Assembly: GCA_964384255.1 (NCBI GenBank)
Contig: CAYLKH010000044.1
Coordinates: 1-18,661, forward strand
Length of the DNA: 18,661 nucleotides
Source: SIG469 sp964384255
GTDB lineage: Bacteria; Bacillota; Clostridia; Oscillospirales; Oscillospiraceae
Direction: 5' to 3'
Below the pieces are notes generated by a model that was not told where the DNA came from, did not search any database, and saw nothing but the letters and a program-made list of their open reading frames with translations. Both the position numbers and the translations under genes were made by a program. Position 1 is the stretch's first letter, and each line of letters begins with the position of its first letter. Below are positions 4,848 to 13,485 of this stretch, piece by piece.

Positions 4848-6603
4848 TGCCATATTCATGTCCGCCCTGAAGGACGAACTTTCCCGGGACCTGCCCACGT
4901 CACGGATAGACAAGATCAATCAGCCTGAGCGGGATGAGCTTATTTTAAACCTTCGGACCCCCGGGGGTAACAAAAAGCTGCTTATTTCCGCCAACCCGTC
5001 AGCCCCCAGAATACATTTTACGGAAATGACGGCGGAAAACCCCATAACCCCGCCCATGTTCTGTATGCTTATGCGCAAGCACCTTGGGGGGGCGAGGATA
5101 AAAAGCATAACCCAGCCGGGCCTTGAGCGTGTGCTGATAATAACGGCGGATTCCATGGACGAAATGGGCCAGATATCCGAAAAACAGCTGGTGTTCGAGG
5201 CTCTTGGCCGCCAGTCAAACCTTATTCTTGTGGGCAGCGACGGGCGAATAATTGATTCGGTCTGTCGGGCTGATGGAGATATGACCTCAAAGCGGGCCAT
5301 ACTGCCGGGGATGTTTTACCGCCTCCCTCAGGGGCAGGATAAGCTGGATCCCGGCCGGATCGACCAGACTGCCATAAGGCAGCTTCTGGATACGGCTCCC
5401 GGAGTTCAGGCGGACAAATGGATAATGGAAACATTTTTTGCCCTTCCGCCGCTGATTTGCCGGGAGCTGGCCTATCGCTGCTTTGGCGCCACCGATGCCA
5501 GACTGGATGGAACGACCGAAGGGGAAAAAGACCGCTTTGCCGCCGGGCTTTACAGCTTTTTCCGGTTTGTGGCAGAGGGCGAAAAGACTCCCGTTATGCT
5601 GATCGACTCTCAGGGTGAGCCAAAGGACCTGTGCTACACCCCTGTCCGGCAGTATGAGGGGCTTTATGAAAACCGGATGTTTGACAGCTTTTCCCAGCTG
5701 ACAGAAAGCTTTTATGGCCAGCGGGACAGCCGTGACCGTATGCGAAGCAGATCGGCGGCTCTGAGAAAGACTATTACCAATCTCCATGACCGCACGGCCC
5801 GCCGGGTCGAAAACCAGCGCCGCGAGCTTCTGGCCACGGCTGACCGGGAGCGGGACCGCCAGAAGGGCGATCTGCTGATGGCAAATCTGGGCGCCGCCTC
5901 AAGAGGAAGGACCTGCGTTACGGTGACAGACCTGTATGACCCTCAGGGACGTCAGGTGGAGATAGCTCTTGACCCGAGAATGAATCTTCAGCAAAACGCG
6001 GCGAAGTATTATAAAGCTTATGCCAAGGCAAAAAACGCCGAAAAATATCTCACCGGGCTTATTGCCGAGGGCGAGAAGGAGATCGAATATCTGGGCAGCG
6101 TGCTGGACGAGATCCAGCGGGCAGCATCGGAAACGGAGCTTCAGGAGATCCGCCGGGAGCTGGTAAACGGCGGATATGTCAAAGGTTCTAAAAACGCGAA
6201 AAAGGAAAAACTGAGAAAAACAAAGCCCCTGAGCTTTGTTTCCAGCTCGGGGTTTGAGATCAGCGTTGGCCGCAACAACAGCCAAAACGACGAGCTGACC
6301 ACAAAAACAGCCTTCAAAAGCGATATGTGGCTCCATACGCAGAAGATACATGGGAGCCATGTAATAATCCACTGCCACGGTCAGACACCTGATGACCGGA
6401 CGATAACCGAAGCGGCTGTCCTGGCGGCCTATTATTCCCAGGCCAGAGACGGCAAAAATGTTCCGGTGGACTATACGCCGGTCAAATATGTAAAAAAACC
6501 TAATGGAGCCAAGCCGGGCATGGTCATTTATGAGACTTATAAAACAGCTTATGTTACAGCTGATGAAGCCGCGGTCAAAGCCCTTGGAAAGGACAACAGA
6601 TGA
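4837..6603 (+). CDS. rqcH: RqcH (bacterial Rqc2/NEMF, NFACT protein), ribosome quality control
   Basis: A 588-residue NFACT protein, close to the usual 570. The NFACT-N domain (about 1-180) contains TPPMFCMLMRKHLGG (72-85), QPGLER (93-98) and the family motif EALGRQSNLI (121-130). E97-R98 falls where other members carry the acidic-Arg pair linked to tRNA binding. Helix-hairpin and coiled-coil segments fill about 190-450, and the NFACT-R domain (about 465-575) holds SSGFEISVGRNNSQND and WLHTQKIHGSHVII. RqcH binds stalled 50S subunits carrying peptidyl-tRNA and brings tRNA-Ala to add C-terminal alanine tails that mark products for ClpXP; older annotations call it fibronectin-binding protein. 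GAGG precedes the ATG. It overlaps mrnC by 11 bases and the next gene by 4, so it is the centre of a tight operon. No truncation is seen. Confidence 0.93.
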   Translation: MPFDAIFMSALKDELSRDLPTSRIDKINQPERDELILNLRTPGGNKKLLISANPSAPRIHFTEMTAENPITPPMFCMLMRKHLGGARIKSITQPGLERVLIITADSMDEMGQISEKQLVFEALGRQSNLILVGSDGRIIDSVCRADGDMTSKRAILPGMFYRLPQGQDKLDPGRIDQTAIRQLLDTAPGVQADKWIMETFFALPPLICRELAYRCFGATDARLDGTTEGEKDRFAAGLYSFFRFVAEGEKTPVMLIDSQGEPKDLCYTPVRQYEGLYENRMFDSFSQLTESFYGQRDSRDRMRSRSAALRKTITNLHDRTARRVENQRRELLATADRERDRQKGDLLMANLGAASRGRTCVTVTDLYDPQGRQVEIALDPRMNLQQNAAKYYKAYAKAKNAEKYLTGLIAEGEKEIEYLGSVLDEIQRAASETELQEIRRELVNGGYVKGSKNAKKEKLRKTKPLSFVSSSGFEISVGRNNSQNDELTTKTAFKSDMWLHTQKIHGSHVIIHCHGQTPDDRTITEAAVLAAYYSQARDGKNVPVDYTPVKYVKKPNGAKPGMVIYETYKTAYVTADEAAVKALGKDNR

Positions 6604-7469
6604 AAACAAAGGACGTTTTATATCGTGCCGCCCTGCTTATAGCGACCATTATATGGGGCAGCGCTTTTGTGGTTATGAAAAACACTGTGGACGATGTTCC
6701 CACGGCGTGGCTGCTGGTATGCCGGTTCTGGGGGGCTACGGTAGTGCTGTCGTGCGTATTCTTTAAAAAGCTGAAAAAACTGAATCTCGATTATGTCAAA
6801 AAAGGCGCCATAGTCGGCCTGCTGCTGTTTTTGGCATATTATGTCCAGACGGTGGGACTTATCTATACGACCCCCGGAAAGAACGCTTTTTTGACGGGGG
6901 TATACTGCGTTCTGGTCCCGTTTTTTGCCTGGGGCGTTACAAAGCAGCGGCCTGATATAAACAATATCATTGCGGCCTTTGGCTGTCTGGTGGGTATCGG
7001 ACTGGTGTCCCTTACTGAGCAGCTGACCATTGGCATTGGCGACCTGCTGACTCTGCTTTGCGGAGTGTTTTATGCGGTGCATATTCTGTTTCTGGGCAGC
7101 TTTACAAAGCAGCGGGACCCGATCCTGCTCACTATCGTTCAGTTCTTCTTTGTGGGGCTGTTCAGCTTTGTGACAGCTCTGTTTACCGAATCGCTGCCGG
7201 CTATGCCCCTGCCCACATCGACTCTGCTGGGGCTGGGATATCTCTGCGTGTTCTCCACGGCTATTGCGCTGCTGTTGCAGACCGTTGGGCAAAAGGGGAC
7301 CCCCGCGTCCGCAGCGTCCATACTCCTGTCCCTTGAGGCGGTGTTTGGAGTCATTTTTTCCGTCATTTTCTATCACGAACCGGTCACGGCGCGGATGTGT
7401 GTGGGCTTTGGCCTGATATTTGCCGCCGTGCTTATCAGCGAGCTTAAGCCCATGAAAAAAGCCGTATAA
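6600..7469 (+). CDS. EamA-family (DMT superfamily) membrane transporter
   Basis: A 289-residue protein with ten likely membrane helices in two EamA repeats. The first repeat begins AALLIATIIWGSAFVVMKN, the typical IWGS-F start, and the second begins IGDLLTLLCGVFYAVHILF, closing with SLEAVFGVIFSVIFYHEPV, the family-typical E-P ending. The DMT superfamily includes exporters of amino acids and other metabolites and some uptake carriers; no substrate can be assigned. Its ATG overlaps the rqcH stop as ATGA, so translation is probably coupled to rqcH. I see no functional link between the two, and the placement may only reflect shared transcription. Confidence 0.92.
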   Translation: MKTKDVLYRAALLIATIIWGSAFVVMKNTVDDVPTAWLLVCRFWGATVVLSCVFFKKLKKLNLDYVKKGAIVGLLLFLAYYVQTVGLIYTTPGKNAFLTGVYCVLVPFFAWGVTKQRPDINNIIAAFGCLVGIGLVSLTEQLTIGIGDLLTLLCGVFYAVHILFLGSFTKQRDPILLTIVQFFFVGLFSFVTALFTESLPAMPLPTSTLLGLGYLCVFSTAIALLLQTVGQKGTPASAASILLSLEAVFGVIFSVIFYHEPVTARMCVGFGLIFAAVLISELKPMKKAV

Positions 7470-7526
7470 GACGGTTGCCAAACCGCAGGGCTTTCCCATG
7501 AGGAAGGGAATTATCAGAATAGAGCT

Positions 7527-8519
7527 ATGAAACGAATTATTGCTTTTGCGCTGCTGCTTTGCGCAGTCGTCTCCGGCTGCCAGAGCGACAGGAAGAACAC
7601 AAAAACTCTGCTGGCCATGGACACGGTCATGACCCTTACGGTTTACGACGGAACTGATAAGGAGCTGGAAGAGGCCGGGCAGCTGATCCATCGGCTGGAC
7701 AGCCTGCTGTCAGTTACGTCGGATACCAGCGAGGTCAGCAGAATAAACAGCTCCGGTGGCCAACCGGTCGAGGTTTCTGACGAAACCATGTATCTTATCA
7801 ATCAGTCCATAGCTTTGGGAGAAAGCACCGGCGGAGCTTTGGACATCACGCTTACTCCCGTTATCCGGGCATGGGGCTTTCTGGGAGGGGACTATCGCGT
7901 CCCCGAAGACGACCAGCTGGAGCAGCTGCTGGAACTGGTGGATTACTCAAAAATCGTTACGGAAGGACAAAGGGTTACCCTTCCGGAGGGGATGGCTGTC
8001 AGCTTTGGCGCTGTTGCCAAAGGTTATACCGGTGACCTTTTGATGGAGCTTTTTAAAAACCAGGGGCTGGACTCGGCCATAGTCACTCTGGGCGGGAACG
8101 TTCAGGCCCTGGGGAAAAAGCCCGATGGCAGCAGGTGGAACGTGGCCATACAAAGCCCCTTTGGAGACGATACTCTGGGGACTATCCAGGTGGAAAACTC
8201 TGCTGTGGTGACCTCTGGCGGATATGAACGATATTTTGAACAGGACGGCCAGACCTATTGGCATATCATCGACCCGGCTACGGGGAAATGCGCCGACAAC
8301 GGACTGGTTTCGGTCACCATAGTTTGCCAGAGCGGACTTGTGGCCGACGGCCTGTCGACGGCGCTGTTTGTCATGGGGCTGGACGATGCTCTGGATTATT
8401 GGAAAACCAGCGGCGGCTTCGACGCGGTCCTGGTCACCGATGACGGCAGAGTATATATCACTCAGGGGCTGGAAGACAGCGTCAGCATGAGCGTGGACTA
8501 CCAGGTCGTTGCCGGATAG
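7527..8519 (+). CDS. apbE: ApbE-type FAD:protein FMN transferase lipoprotein
   Basis: A 330-residue lipoprotein: signal peptide with lipobox VSGC (Cys18), then an ApbE domain to the end. Motifs in order are LLAMDTVMTLTVY, TGGALDITLTPVIRAWGF, FGAVAKGYTGD, LGGNVQALGKK, SGGYERYF, HIIDPATGK and VADGLSTALFVMG, the last two holding the metal and FAD site residues. The enzyme attaches FMN through a phosphodiester bond to Ser or Thr of extracytoplasmic targets such as RnfG/RnfD, NqrB/NqrC or FMN-bind domain proteins. No target gene is in the window, so its partner lies elsewhere. It follows the transporter by 57 bases without its own visible promoter. The ribosome binding site is weak: AGGAAGG is 20 bases upstream and only AGAG is close. 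A strong terminator follows. Confidence 0.93.
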   Translation: MKRIIAFALLLCAVVSGCQSDRKNTKTLLAMDTVMTLTVYDGTDKELEEAGQLIHRLDSLLSVTSDTSEVSRINSSGGQPVEVSDETMYLINQSIALGESTGGALDITLTPVIRAWGFLGGDYRVPEDDQLEQLLELVDYSKIVTEGQRVTLPEGMAVSFGAVAKGYTGDLLMELFKNQGLDSAIVTLGGNVQALGKKPDGSRWNVAIQSPFGDDTLGTIQVENSAVVTSGGYERYFEQDGQTYWHIIDPATGKCADNGLVSVTIVCQSGLVADGLSTALFVMGLDDALDYWKTSGGFDAVLVTDDGRVYITQGLEDSVSMSVDYQVVAG

Positions 8520-8551
8520 CCGCCGCCAAGAATTATGAAATTTATGCAAAT

Positions 8552-8601
8552 AATACCCGACCGCCAGCCGGATAAGTTCCGGAGGGCGGCCGGGTATTTT
8601 T
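8552..8601. terminator. Two-way rho-independent terminator between apbE and the beta-helix pair
   Basis: AATACCCG (8552-8559) pairs with CGGGTATT (8591-8598) and CCGCC (8561-8565) with GGCGG (8585-8589), with one mismatch between the two stem parts. TTTTT (8597-8601) follows on the plus strand. On the minus strand ATTATTT follows the stem, so it can serve both converging transcripts. Confidence 0.85.
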
Positions 8602-8609
8602 ATGGGCTG

Positions 8610-10076
8610 CTATGCCCTGACCACCAGCCTGCCGCCGGAGGGAAGGGCGTATTCAGCGTCTTCGGCTCCGTTGAAGACTGTGATGGTGACCCCGGCAGGG
8701 GCATCAAACTGGGAAGGCTCTGCCTGACCGTCGATACCTATGACGGAATCCTCGGGGCTGTACCAGCTGCTGGCGCTGTCGAAGGAAAGATAAGCCTGTG
8801 ACACTGCGCCATTGAGCTTTGCGTTGGTCAATGCCACATACATGGGGCGGGTCTTATAGTCGTCGTGGATGATATTGCCGTTGGCTTCCATGTTGGCAAA
8901 GCCTGCGCGGATGCCATAGACGGGGACGTTGGGATGAACAGCATTGTCGGCCATGGGGTCGTCGTTAACGATGCTGTGGATAAGAACGCCGCAGTCGCTC
9001 CTGACATCGACACCGTCCAGATCGAACCGGATATTGCAGCTTTTCAGGATAGCAACAGGCTTTTTGCACCGGATGGAACCGCCTCTCACATCGACCTCGG
9101 TGACCTCGACAGGGGTGCCGATGCAGTGGGAAAGCAGGAAATATGTTCCGCAGTCGGACTGGCAGTCGTTAAACTCTACAGTGCATTCGCCTGCGGCGAT
9201 AATGGCCATGGACGCAACGTCGATCTTGCAGCGGTTAAGAACATCGTGGCAGCCGCCGTCAGCATAAGCGCCGTAGCCGCTGTTGACGGTTTTGACAATG
9301 CAGTCGTTGGCTTCCAGATATACCCAGCTATCGGAAATGTCGGTGGACAGAGCGGCCCAGCCATCGGCCGAGATGGTGCTGTTGTAGAAATATGAGAACG
9401 AATTACCCATGGTCACGTGGGTGCGGCAGTTGCCGTCGATCTCCAGCGCTGCGGGAGGAGTGGCCATAAACGCTCCGGGAGGAAGCTGAGAGCCAAAGGG
9501 CGCGCCGTGGGAAATAAGGGTGGAGTTGTATACCCTGAGTGTGCTGCCGTTTTCGGCAGAGGTGGCGCACCGGGCGCTGCCGTTAGTTTCGATATGGCTG
9601 TCCCTGATAATAAGCTCGCCGCCATTGTCTACGCAGGCACCGGAGCCGGGGCCGCCCAGAGAAATGCCGTTGCCATCAAGGCTGATGTTTGAGCTGGATA
9701 TGGTGTATTTTCCGCCGTCGACATAAATGCCGCCGGTGAAACCGTCGTTTTCAACCTTCAGGGAGGCGTTGGATACGCCGTCGGGCAGAAAATCGCCGGG
9801 AACGCCGCTGGGGTTTTCCACACCGTCGGCCTTAACAGTCACGGTGGGGAAGGACGGAGTCTTAGGCCCTGCGTTGGGACCGCCCATAGGGGGAGGGCCG
9901 CCTTCACCGCCACCCATAGGTGGAGGGCCACCCTCGCCGCCACCCATAGGGGGAGGGCCACCCTCGCCGCCGCCCATGGGGGGAGCAGAGGTTTTTGGCA
10001 TATTTCCGGGAGCGCCTACGGCGAACATACCGGTATACTGCCGTTCGATCTTTTCGGGTGCGATACCTTTTATCAT
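8610..10076 (-). CDS. Beta-helix-like protein with Gly/Pro/Met decapeptide repeat, no signal peptide
   Basis: A 488-residue protein I cannot assign to a characterised family. After a short N-terminus (MIKGIAPEKIERQYTGMF) comes a low-complexity stretch at about residues 32-66 built on the unit GGGEGGPPPM. The rest looks like a right-handed parallel beta-helix, with recurring short strands ending in N, D or G turns (GGIYVDGGKYTISSSNISLDG, ELIIRDSHIETNG, STLRVYNSTLISHG, ALEIDGN, CTVEFNDCQSDCG). Such solenoids usually bind or cleave polysaccharide or serve as adhesins; no catalytic set is recognisable. The first residues are not hydrophobic, so no Sec signal is seen. An in-frame TGA six bases upstream rules out a longer N-terminus. 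AAAGGA precedes the ATG. It starts 66 bases after the secreted 1092-residue gene ends and is surely transcribed with it. It is Cys-rich in the middle, unusual if cytoplasmic. Confidence 0.8.
   Translation of the reverse strand: MIKGIAPEKIERQYTGMFAVGAPGNMPKTSAPPMGGGEGGPPPMGGGEGGPPPMGGGEGGPPPMGGPNAGPKTPSFPTVTVKADGVENPSGVPGDFLPDGVSNASLKVENDGFTGGIYVDGGKYTISSSNISLDGNGISLGGPGSGACVDNGGELIIRDSHIETNGSARCATSAENGSTLRVYNSTLISHGAPFGSQLPPGAFMATPPAALEIDGNCRTHVTMGNSFSYFYNSTISADGWAALSTDISDSWVYLEANDCIVKTVNSGYGAYADGGCHDVLNRCKIDVASMAIIAAGECTVEFNDCQSDCGTYFLLSHCIGTPVEVTEVDVRGGSIRCKKPVAILKSCNIRFDLDGVDVRSDCGVLIHSIVNDDPMADNAVHPNVPVYGIRAGFANMEANGNIIHDDYKTRPMYVALTNAKLNGAVSQAYLSFDSASSWYSPEDSVIGIDGQAEPSQFDAPAGVTITVFNGAEDAEYALPSGGRLVVRA
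9883..9984 (-). repeat. 30-bp tandem repeat inside the 488-residue gene
   Basis: Three full units of 30 bases (9883-9912, 9913-9942, 9943-9972) and a partial fourth from 9973. Each starts CCCATAGG on the plus strand and differs from the others at one to five positions. In the protein each unit encodes ten residues (GGGEGGPPPM). Copy number may vary between strains by slippage. Confidence 0.9.
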
Positions 10077-10141
10077 GAATCAGGTTCCTTTCGTTGGTAT
10101 TTGGCGATTGTTAAGCTTTATTATTCAGATGCTTCTTCAAA

Positions 10142-13100
10142 TCAGTGAGGGCCGCCGCCACCGCCGCCGGGGTCTCCGCCCATCATCATCATCTGCATCA
10201 TGTCCATAACGGGAATGTTCTCTTTAAATCTTACAAACATGGTTGCGGCCTGACTGCGGGTAATGGTACCCACAAGGGACGGGTCATAGATGCCAAGCTC
10301 TTTTGCGGCCGACACAGCGTCAGTGGCCGTGATCTCAATATCCAGCGCCTTGCAGGCTTTAAAGAGTATCTCATAAGCGGCATCGACTGTCAATTCTTTG
10401 CCATAGCCGGAAATGTCGATACCGTTGGCGCCTGCCCAGGAGGCGGCGTTATTTTCGTCGGCGGCCCGGGCCAGCATATTGATAAGGTGAGCGGTCTGCA
10501 TGACGGAATCGGGCTGGAAGGTGCCGTCGCCAAAGCCGAGGACGATGCCATCGTCTGCCAGGGCATCGATATCGTCAATGTTTTCAAAAACGTCGCTGAA
10601 ATGACGGGAATAGTAACGGACAAAGGTAACGTTTCCAACAGTGCCTTCTTCTATGGTTTCGCTGTGCTGGAAGTAAACGGTAACCGGCTCGTCAGCAACG
10701 ACGCAGGAAGCGTCACCGACTTCGACGGTACCCACGACAGTGTCGCCGGTAACGGTCCAGCTGGAATCTTCGTCCAGATAGAGGTTGCAGCCGTAGCCAT
10801 AGCCCCTGACCTGACCGGTCCACTGGGAAGCGGTGAAGTAAATGTCCAATGAGGAGGGGCCGGAGGCGCTCATGCCGGGGTCAGTGCTGGTAACGGTTTC
10901 GGCAATGTTGATATCACCGATCATTTCGCAGGTCTCGCTGGCGCTGTCCAGCACGTTCCAATGGGTATCGGAGTTCTGGTTGGTGAAATAAATGGTGCCG
11001 TTAGCCGCGTTTTCTGCGGTTATCAGCCAGTTGACTGCTCCCTCGTCCTTATACAGGTCATAGTTCTCGTTGTAAAGGTATGTGCTGTTGACGTAGATGG
11101 GGGTAGATGCGCCGTCGATATAGATGACGGCAAATTTGTTGCCGGTGACCGGGGTGAGATTTTTGTCTTCGAACCAGTAGGTCAGACCGGCATTATTGAC
11201 CTGCATCTGGGCCTTGAGGACGAACATATTCAACGACTTGTTGTTCATACCTTCTTTGGCATAGGATTCCCAGTATTCCTGATCGCCGATAGACCAGAAC
11301 TGTTCGGGGGTAGCGACGTCGTAAACGCGCTTCATCTCTTCGTTGTCGTATCTGGCGACCACCTTGCTGTTGTCGACGTAAATGCCGGTGGCCTCTGCAT
11401 TGGCGCTGCCGCCGGAGCGGGTCTTGATACCGGCGACGCCGCTGATCTGGCTGTTGAAGGCATATACATAGCCGCCGGAGGCGGATACAAGACCGGCATC
11501 AATATAGGAATTGATGTTGGAATTGTAAACATATATCCAGCTTTCGTCGCTGCCGATGGAGTAAACGCCGCCGGAGCCGTTGCCAAAAGCTTTTGTAACA
11601 ACTCTGTTGGCGACGATGATGCCGCCGCCGGTGTCCGTAGCCAGGGCGGTACCGGCTTCGTCACCGGTGAGGATAACGGTTACGGAATCGTCCCGGTCAG
11701 CTTCGTCGGTACGGTAACCGCGCATTTCGTTCTCGTTGGAAAACTCTTCTGCATCAGGGTCAGCTCGCTGCATAAGTGCCAGAGAAGCGTCGGGAATGGG
11801 CTGTGCCGCAGCTTTGAGAGATTCGGCATCGGTGTTGACCTTGCCGTCCTCGCTGAGGATACCGTCGCCGGGAGTGGTGTTGAGCATTATCTGACCACCG
11901 CTGGAAACATAAGGGCCGTGACCGCCGGAGGAGCAGGAGAATATCAGGCCACCATATATCCATGCCTTGCCGTTGGCCGCTGCATAGATGGAGTTGGCCG
12001 CGCCGTCGATGGTGGGGTCAACAAGCACCAGAGAGGTGGTGTTGCTGTTAACATTGCCGTCAGAATAGGTGGCGGCGTCGCCGCCGTCGACCTGAATGCC
12101 GGAAGCCAGACCGAAGAAGTTACCGGCCTCCTGGGGGCCGCAGCCTGCGGTGTAGCACTGGGAGTGGAACCGGTCAAGGGCGACTACAGCACCGGCCTGA
12201 ACGAACAGGCTGTCGTTGTTGGTTTCGGAAATGCCGTTAAGAGTGTCAAGATAGCTGCCTACAATGGCTTCAAGCCCGGCTTCCTCCTGAGCGGGAGCAT
12301 AGAGATAAGCGCAATACCAGTGGGTATCGCCACCGCCGCCGGGACCGCCGGTGATAAACTCGTGATAGTTGTAAAGCCGGATCAGGGTGTAGTCCCTGCC
12401 GAAAACAAGACCGTCGGTGGTGAAGGCGTAGTTGATGACCTCGGCCTTGCTGTGGAACATGGGCGCCTCCTTTGAGGTATAAGCGGTGACCTGGCTGTAA
12501 AAGCTGTCGCCAGCGGCATAATAGCTGCCGGTGGAAACGCCCATGGTGTTGGTATATTTTGCGGTCTCGGCACCGGAAACATCTACATAGTCGTTAAGGT
12601 CTTCGGGCAAAGCCGCACCGTCGGCTACGGCCCCTTCAATAAGGGCAGGGGCGACATATGAGGTTTGCTCTTCCTCGGCCACGGCTTCGCCGGTTTTGAC
12701 AAAGGAAACGGAAATGGCAGAGGACGCGGAGGTAAAGGTGTAGTCAAAGCTGTATTCGGCATTGCCGGAGGCTTCTGACATAGGGGCGCCGTCGACTATC
12801 AGAGTGTCGATAGCATATCCGCTGGAAGCGGTGACGGAAAACCCGGTGGAATAGCTTCCGCTCAGCATGGCTTTGGGCAGGGAATACTCACCATTGGGAA
12901 GCATCTGGCCGCCCTCGCCAAAGGCTGCGGTAAAAGAAACCGTGTCCTGACTTACGGTAAAGTTGCCGTTGGAATGGGCGTACTGAGCGGCTACGGAATC
13001 GGCGGCGGCATAAAACACGCCGTCGGGCTTAATGGAGCTGGACCAGTCCTTGTCGAGAACTGTCAGGGTAGAGGGAAACGACCAGCCCAGAGTGGTGTTA

Positions 13101-13420
13101 TAATCGTAAACCGCGCTGGCGCAGATGGTGGTATAGCCCTCGGGGAACAGGACATAGCCCCCTGCGCTGTTGTTGGAAACGGCGGCGCCCTGGCCGCCCA
13201 GAGTGGTGACGGACGCGCCACCCAGCTGAGCCGGGAACATTATGACCTTCCATTCCTTTTCCGCTCCGCCGCCCCAAAGCAGCGTTGCTTCGCCGTTTTC
13301 AACTGTGAAGGTCCAGTTGCCGCTTACCTGGTTGGCGGCCATGGCAGTGATGCCTGAAAGGGTGGCCACCCAGAGAACAATTAGCAAAATGGACAATAAT
13401 TTGACTGCTGACTTTTTCAT
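10142..13420 (-). CDS. Large secreted surface protein: BspA-like LRR, beta-helix-like body, SLH-like repeats, Met/Gly tail
   Basis: A 1092-residue exported protein. Residues 1-28 are a Sec signal peptide cut after AMA. Residues about 30-150 follow the BspA-like leucine-rich pattern (FPAQLGGASVTTLGG, FPEGYTTICASAVYD, FPSTLTVLDKD, AADSVAAQYAHSNG). About 160-245 resembles secreted beta-rich repeats (GYAIDTLIVDGAPM, ending SSAISVSFV). A long Gly/Asn/Ser-rich body with beta-helix-like rungs follows (SWIYVYNSNINSYIDAG, YVYAFNSQISGVAG, GIYVDNSKVVARYD). Near 940-1065 lie three SLH-like repeats, the first clearest (FSDVFENIDDI, FGDGTFQPDSVMQ). The last 20 residues are almost only Met, Gly and Pro (MMQMMMMGGDPGGGGGGPH). 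It probably sits on the cell wall as an adhesin or glycan-binding protein; no catalytic site is recognised. GAAAGGAG precedes the ATG. It heads a two-gene transcript with the 488-residue gene. Confidence 0.82.
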   Translation of the reverse strand: MKKSAVKLLSILLIVLWVATLSGITAMAANQVSGNWTFTVENGEATLLWGGGAEKEWKVIMFPAQLGGASVTTLGGQGAAVSNNSAGGYVLFPEGYTTICASAVYDYNTTLGWSFPSTLTVLDKDWSSSIKPDGVFYAAADSVAAQYAHSNGNFTVSQDTVSFTAAFGEGGQMLPNGEYSLPKAMLSGSYSTGFSVTASSGYAIDTLIVDGAPMSEASGNAEYSFDYTFTSASSAISVSFVKTGEAVAEEEQTSYVAPALIEGAVADGAALPEDLNDYVDVSGAETAKYTNTMGVSTGSYYAAGDSFYSQVTAYTSKEAPMFHSKAEVINYAFTTDGLVFGRDYTLIRLYNYHEFITGGPGGGGDTHWYCAYLYAPAQEEAGLEAIVGSYLDTLNGISETNNDSLFVQAGAVVALDRFHSQCYTAGCGPQEAGNFFGLASGIQVDGGDAATYSDGNVNSNTTSLVLVDPTIDGAANSIYAAANGKAWIYGGLIFSCSSGGHGPYVSSGGQIMLNTTPGDGILSEDGKVNTDAESLKAAAQPIPDASLALMQRADPDAEEFSNENEMRGYRTDEADRDDSVTVILTGDEAGTALATDTGGGIIVANRVVTKAFGNGSGGVYSIGSDESWIYVYNSNINSYIDAGLVSASGGYVYAFNSQISGVAGIKTRSGGSANAEATGIYVDNSKVVARYDNEEMKRVYDVATPEQFWSIGDQEYWESYAKEGMNNKSLNMFVLKAQMQVNNAGLTYWFEDKNLTPVTGNKFAVIYIDGASTPIYVNSTYLYNENYDLYKDEGAVNWLITAENAANGTIYFTNQNSDTHWNVLDSASETCEMIGDINIAETVTSTDPGMSASGPSSLDIYFTASQWTGQVRGYGYGCNLYLDEDSSWTVTGDTVVGTVEVGDASCVVADEPVTVYFQHSETIEEGTVGNVTFVRYYSRHFSDVFENIDDIDALADDGIVLGFGDGTFQPDSVMQTAHLINMLARAADENNAASWAGANGIDISGYGKELTVDAAYEILFKACKALDIEITATDAVSAAKELGIYDPSLVGTITRSQAATMFVRFKENIPVMDMMQMMMMGGDPGGGGGGPH

Positions 13421-13455
13421 TATGGTTTTTCTCCTTTCTTTTTTCTTCCACTGAT

Positions 13456-13485
13456 ATCATAAAGCCACGGGCCGAATGTCTTCAA
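13456..13485 (-). promoter_or_regulatory. Likely promoter of the beta-helix gene pair
   Basis: On the minus strand TTGAAG (13480-13485), 18 bases, TATGAT (13456-13461). Predicted start is near 13449, about 29 bases before the ATG. One arm of the 11-bp inverted repeat fills the spacer, and a pair of direct repeats lies just upstream of the -35 box, so the promoter is probably regulated. Confidence 0.5.

Noticed and set aside
6618..7691. A 357-codon open frame on the minus strand opposite the EamA transporter
   Set aside because: Its Gln/Arg/His-rich composition mirrors hydrophobic sense codons. It crosses the transporter-apbE gap without a ribosome binding site or any domain.
9883..9984. 30-bp regularly spaced repeats resembling a CRISPR array
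   Set aside because: The units are contiguous with no spacers, stay in frame and encode a protein repeat.
10961..12475. A 504-codon open frame on the plus strand opposite the large surface gene
   Set aside because: It is rich in Val, Gly, Ala and Asp in a way produced by the antisense of Gly/Ser/Asn codons. It has no recognisable domain, and the minus-strand gene has a signal peptide, domains and a ribosome binding site.
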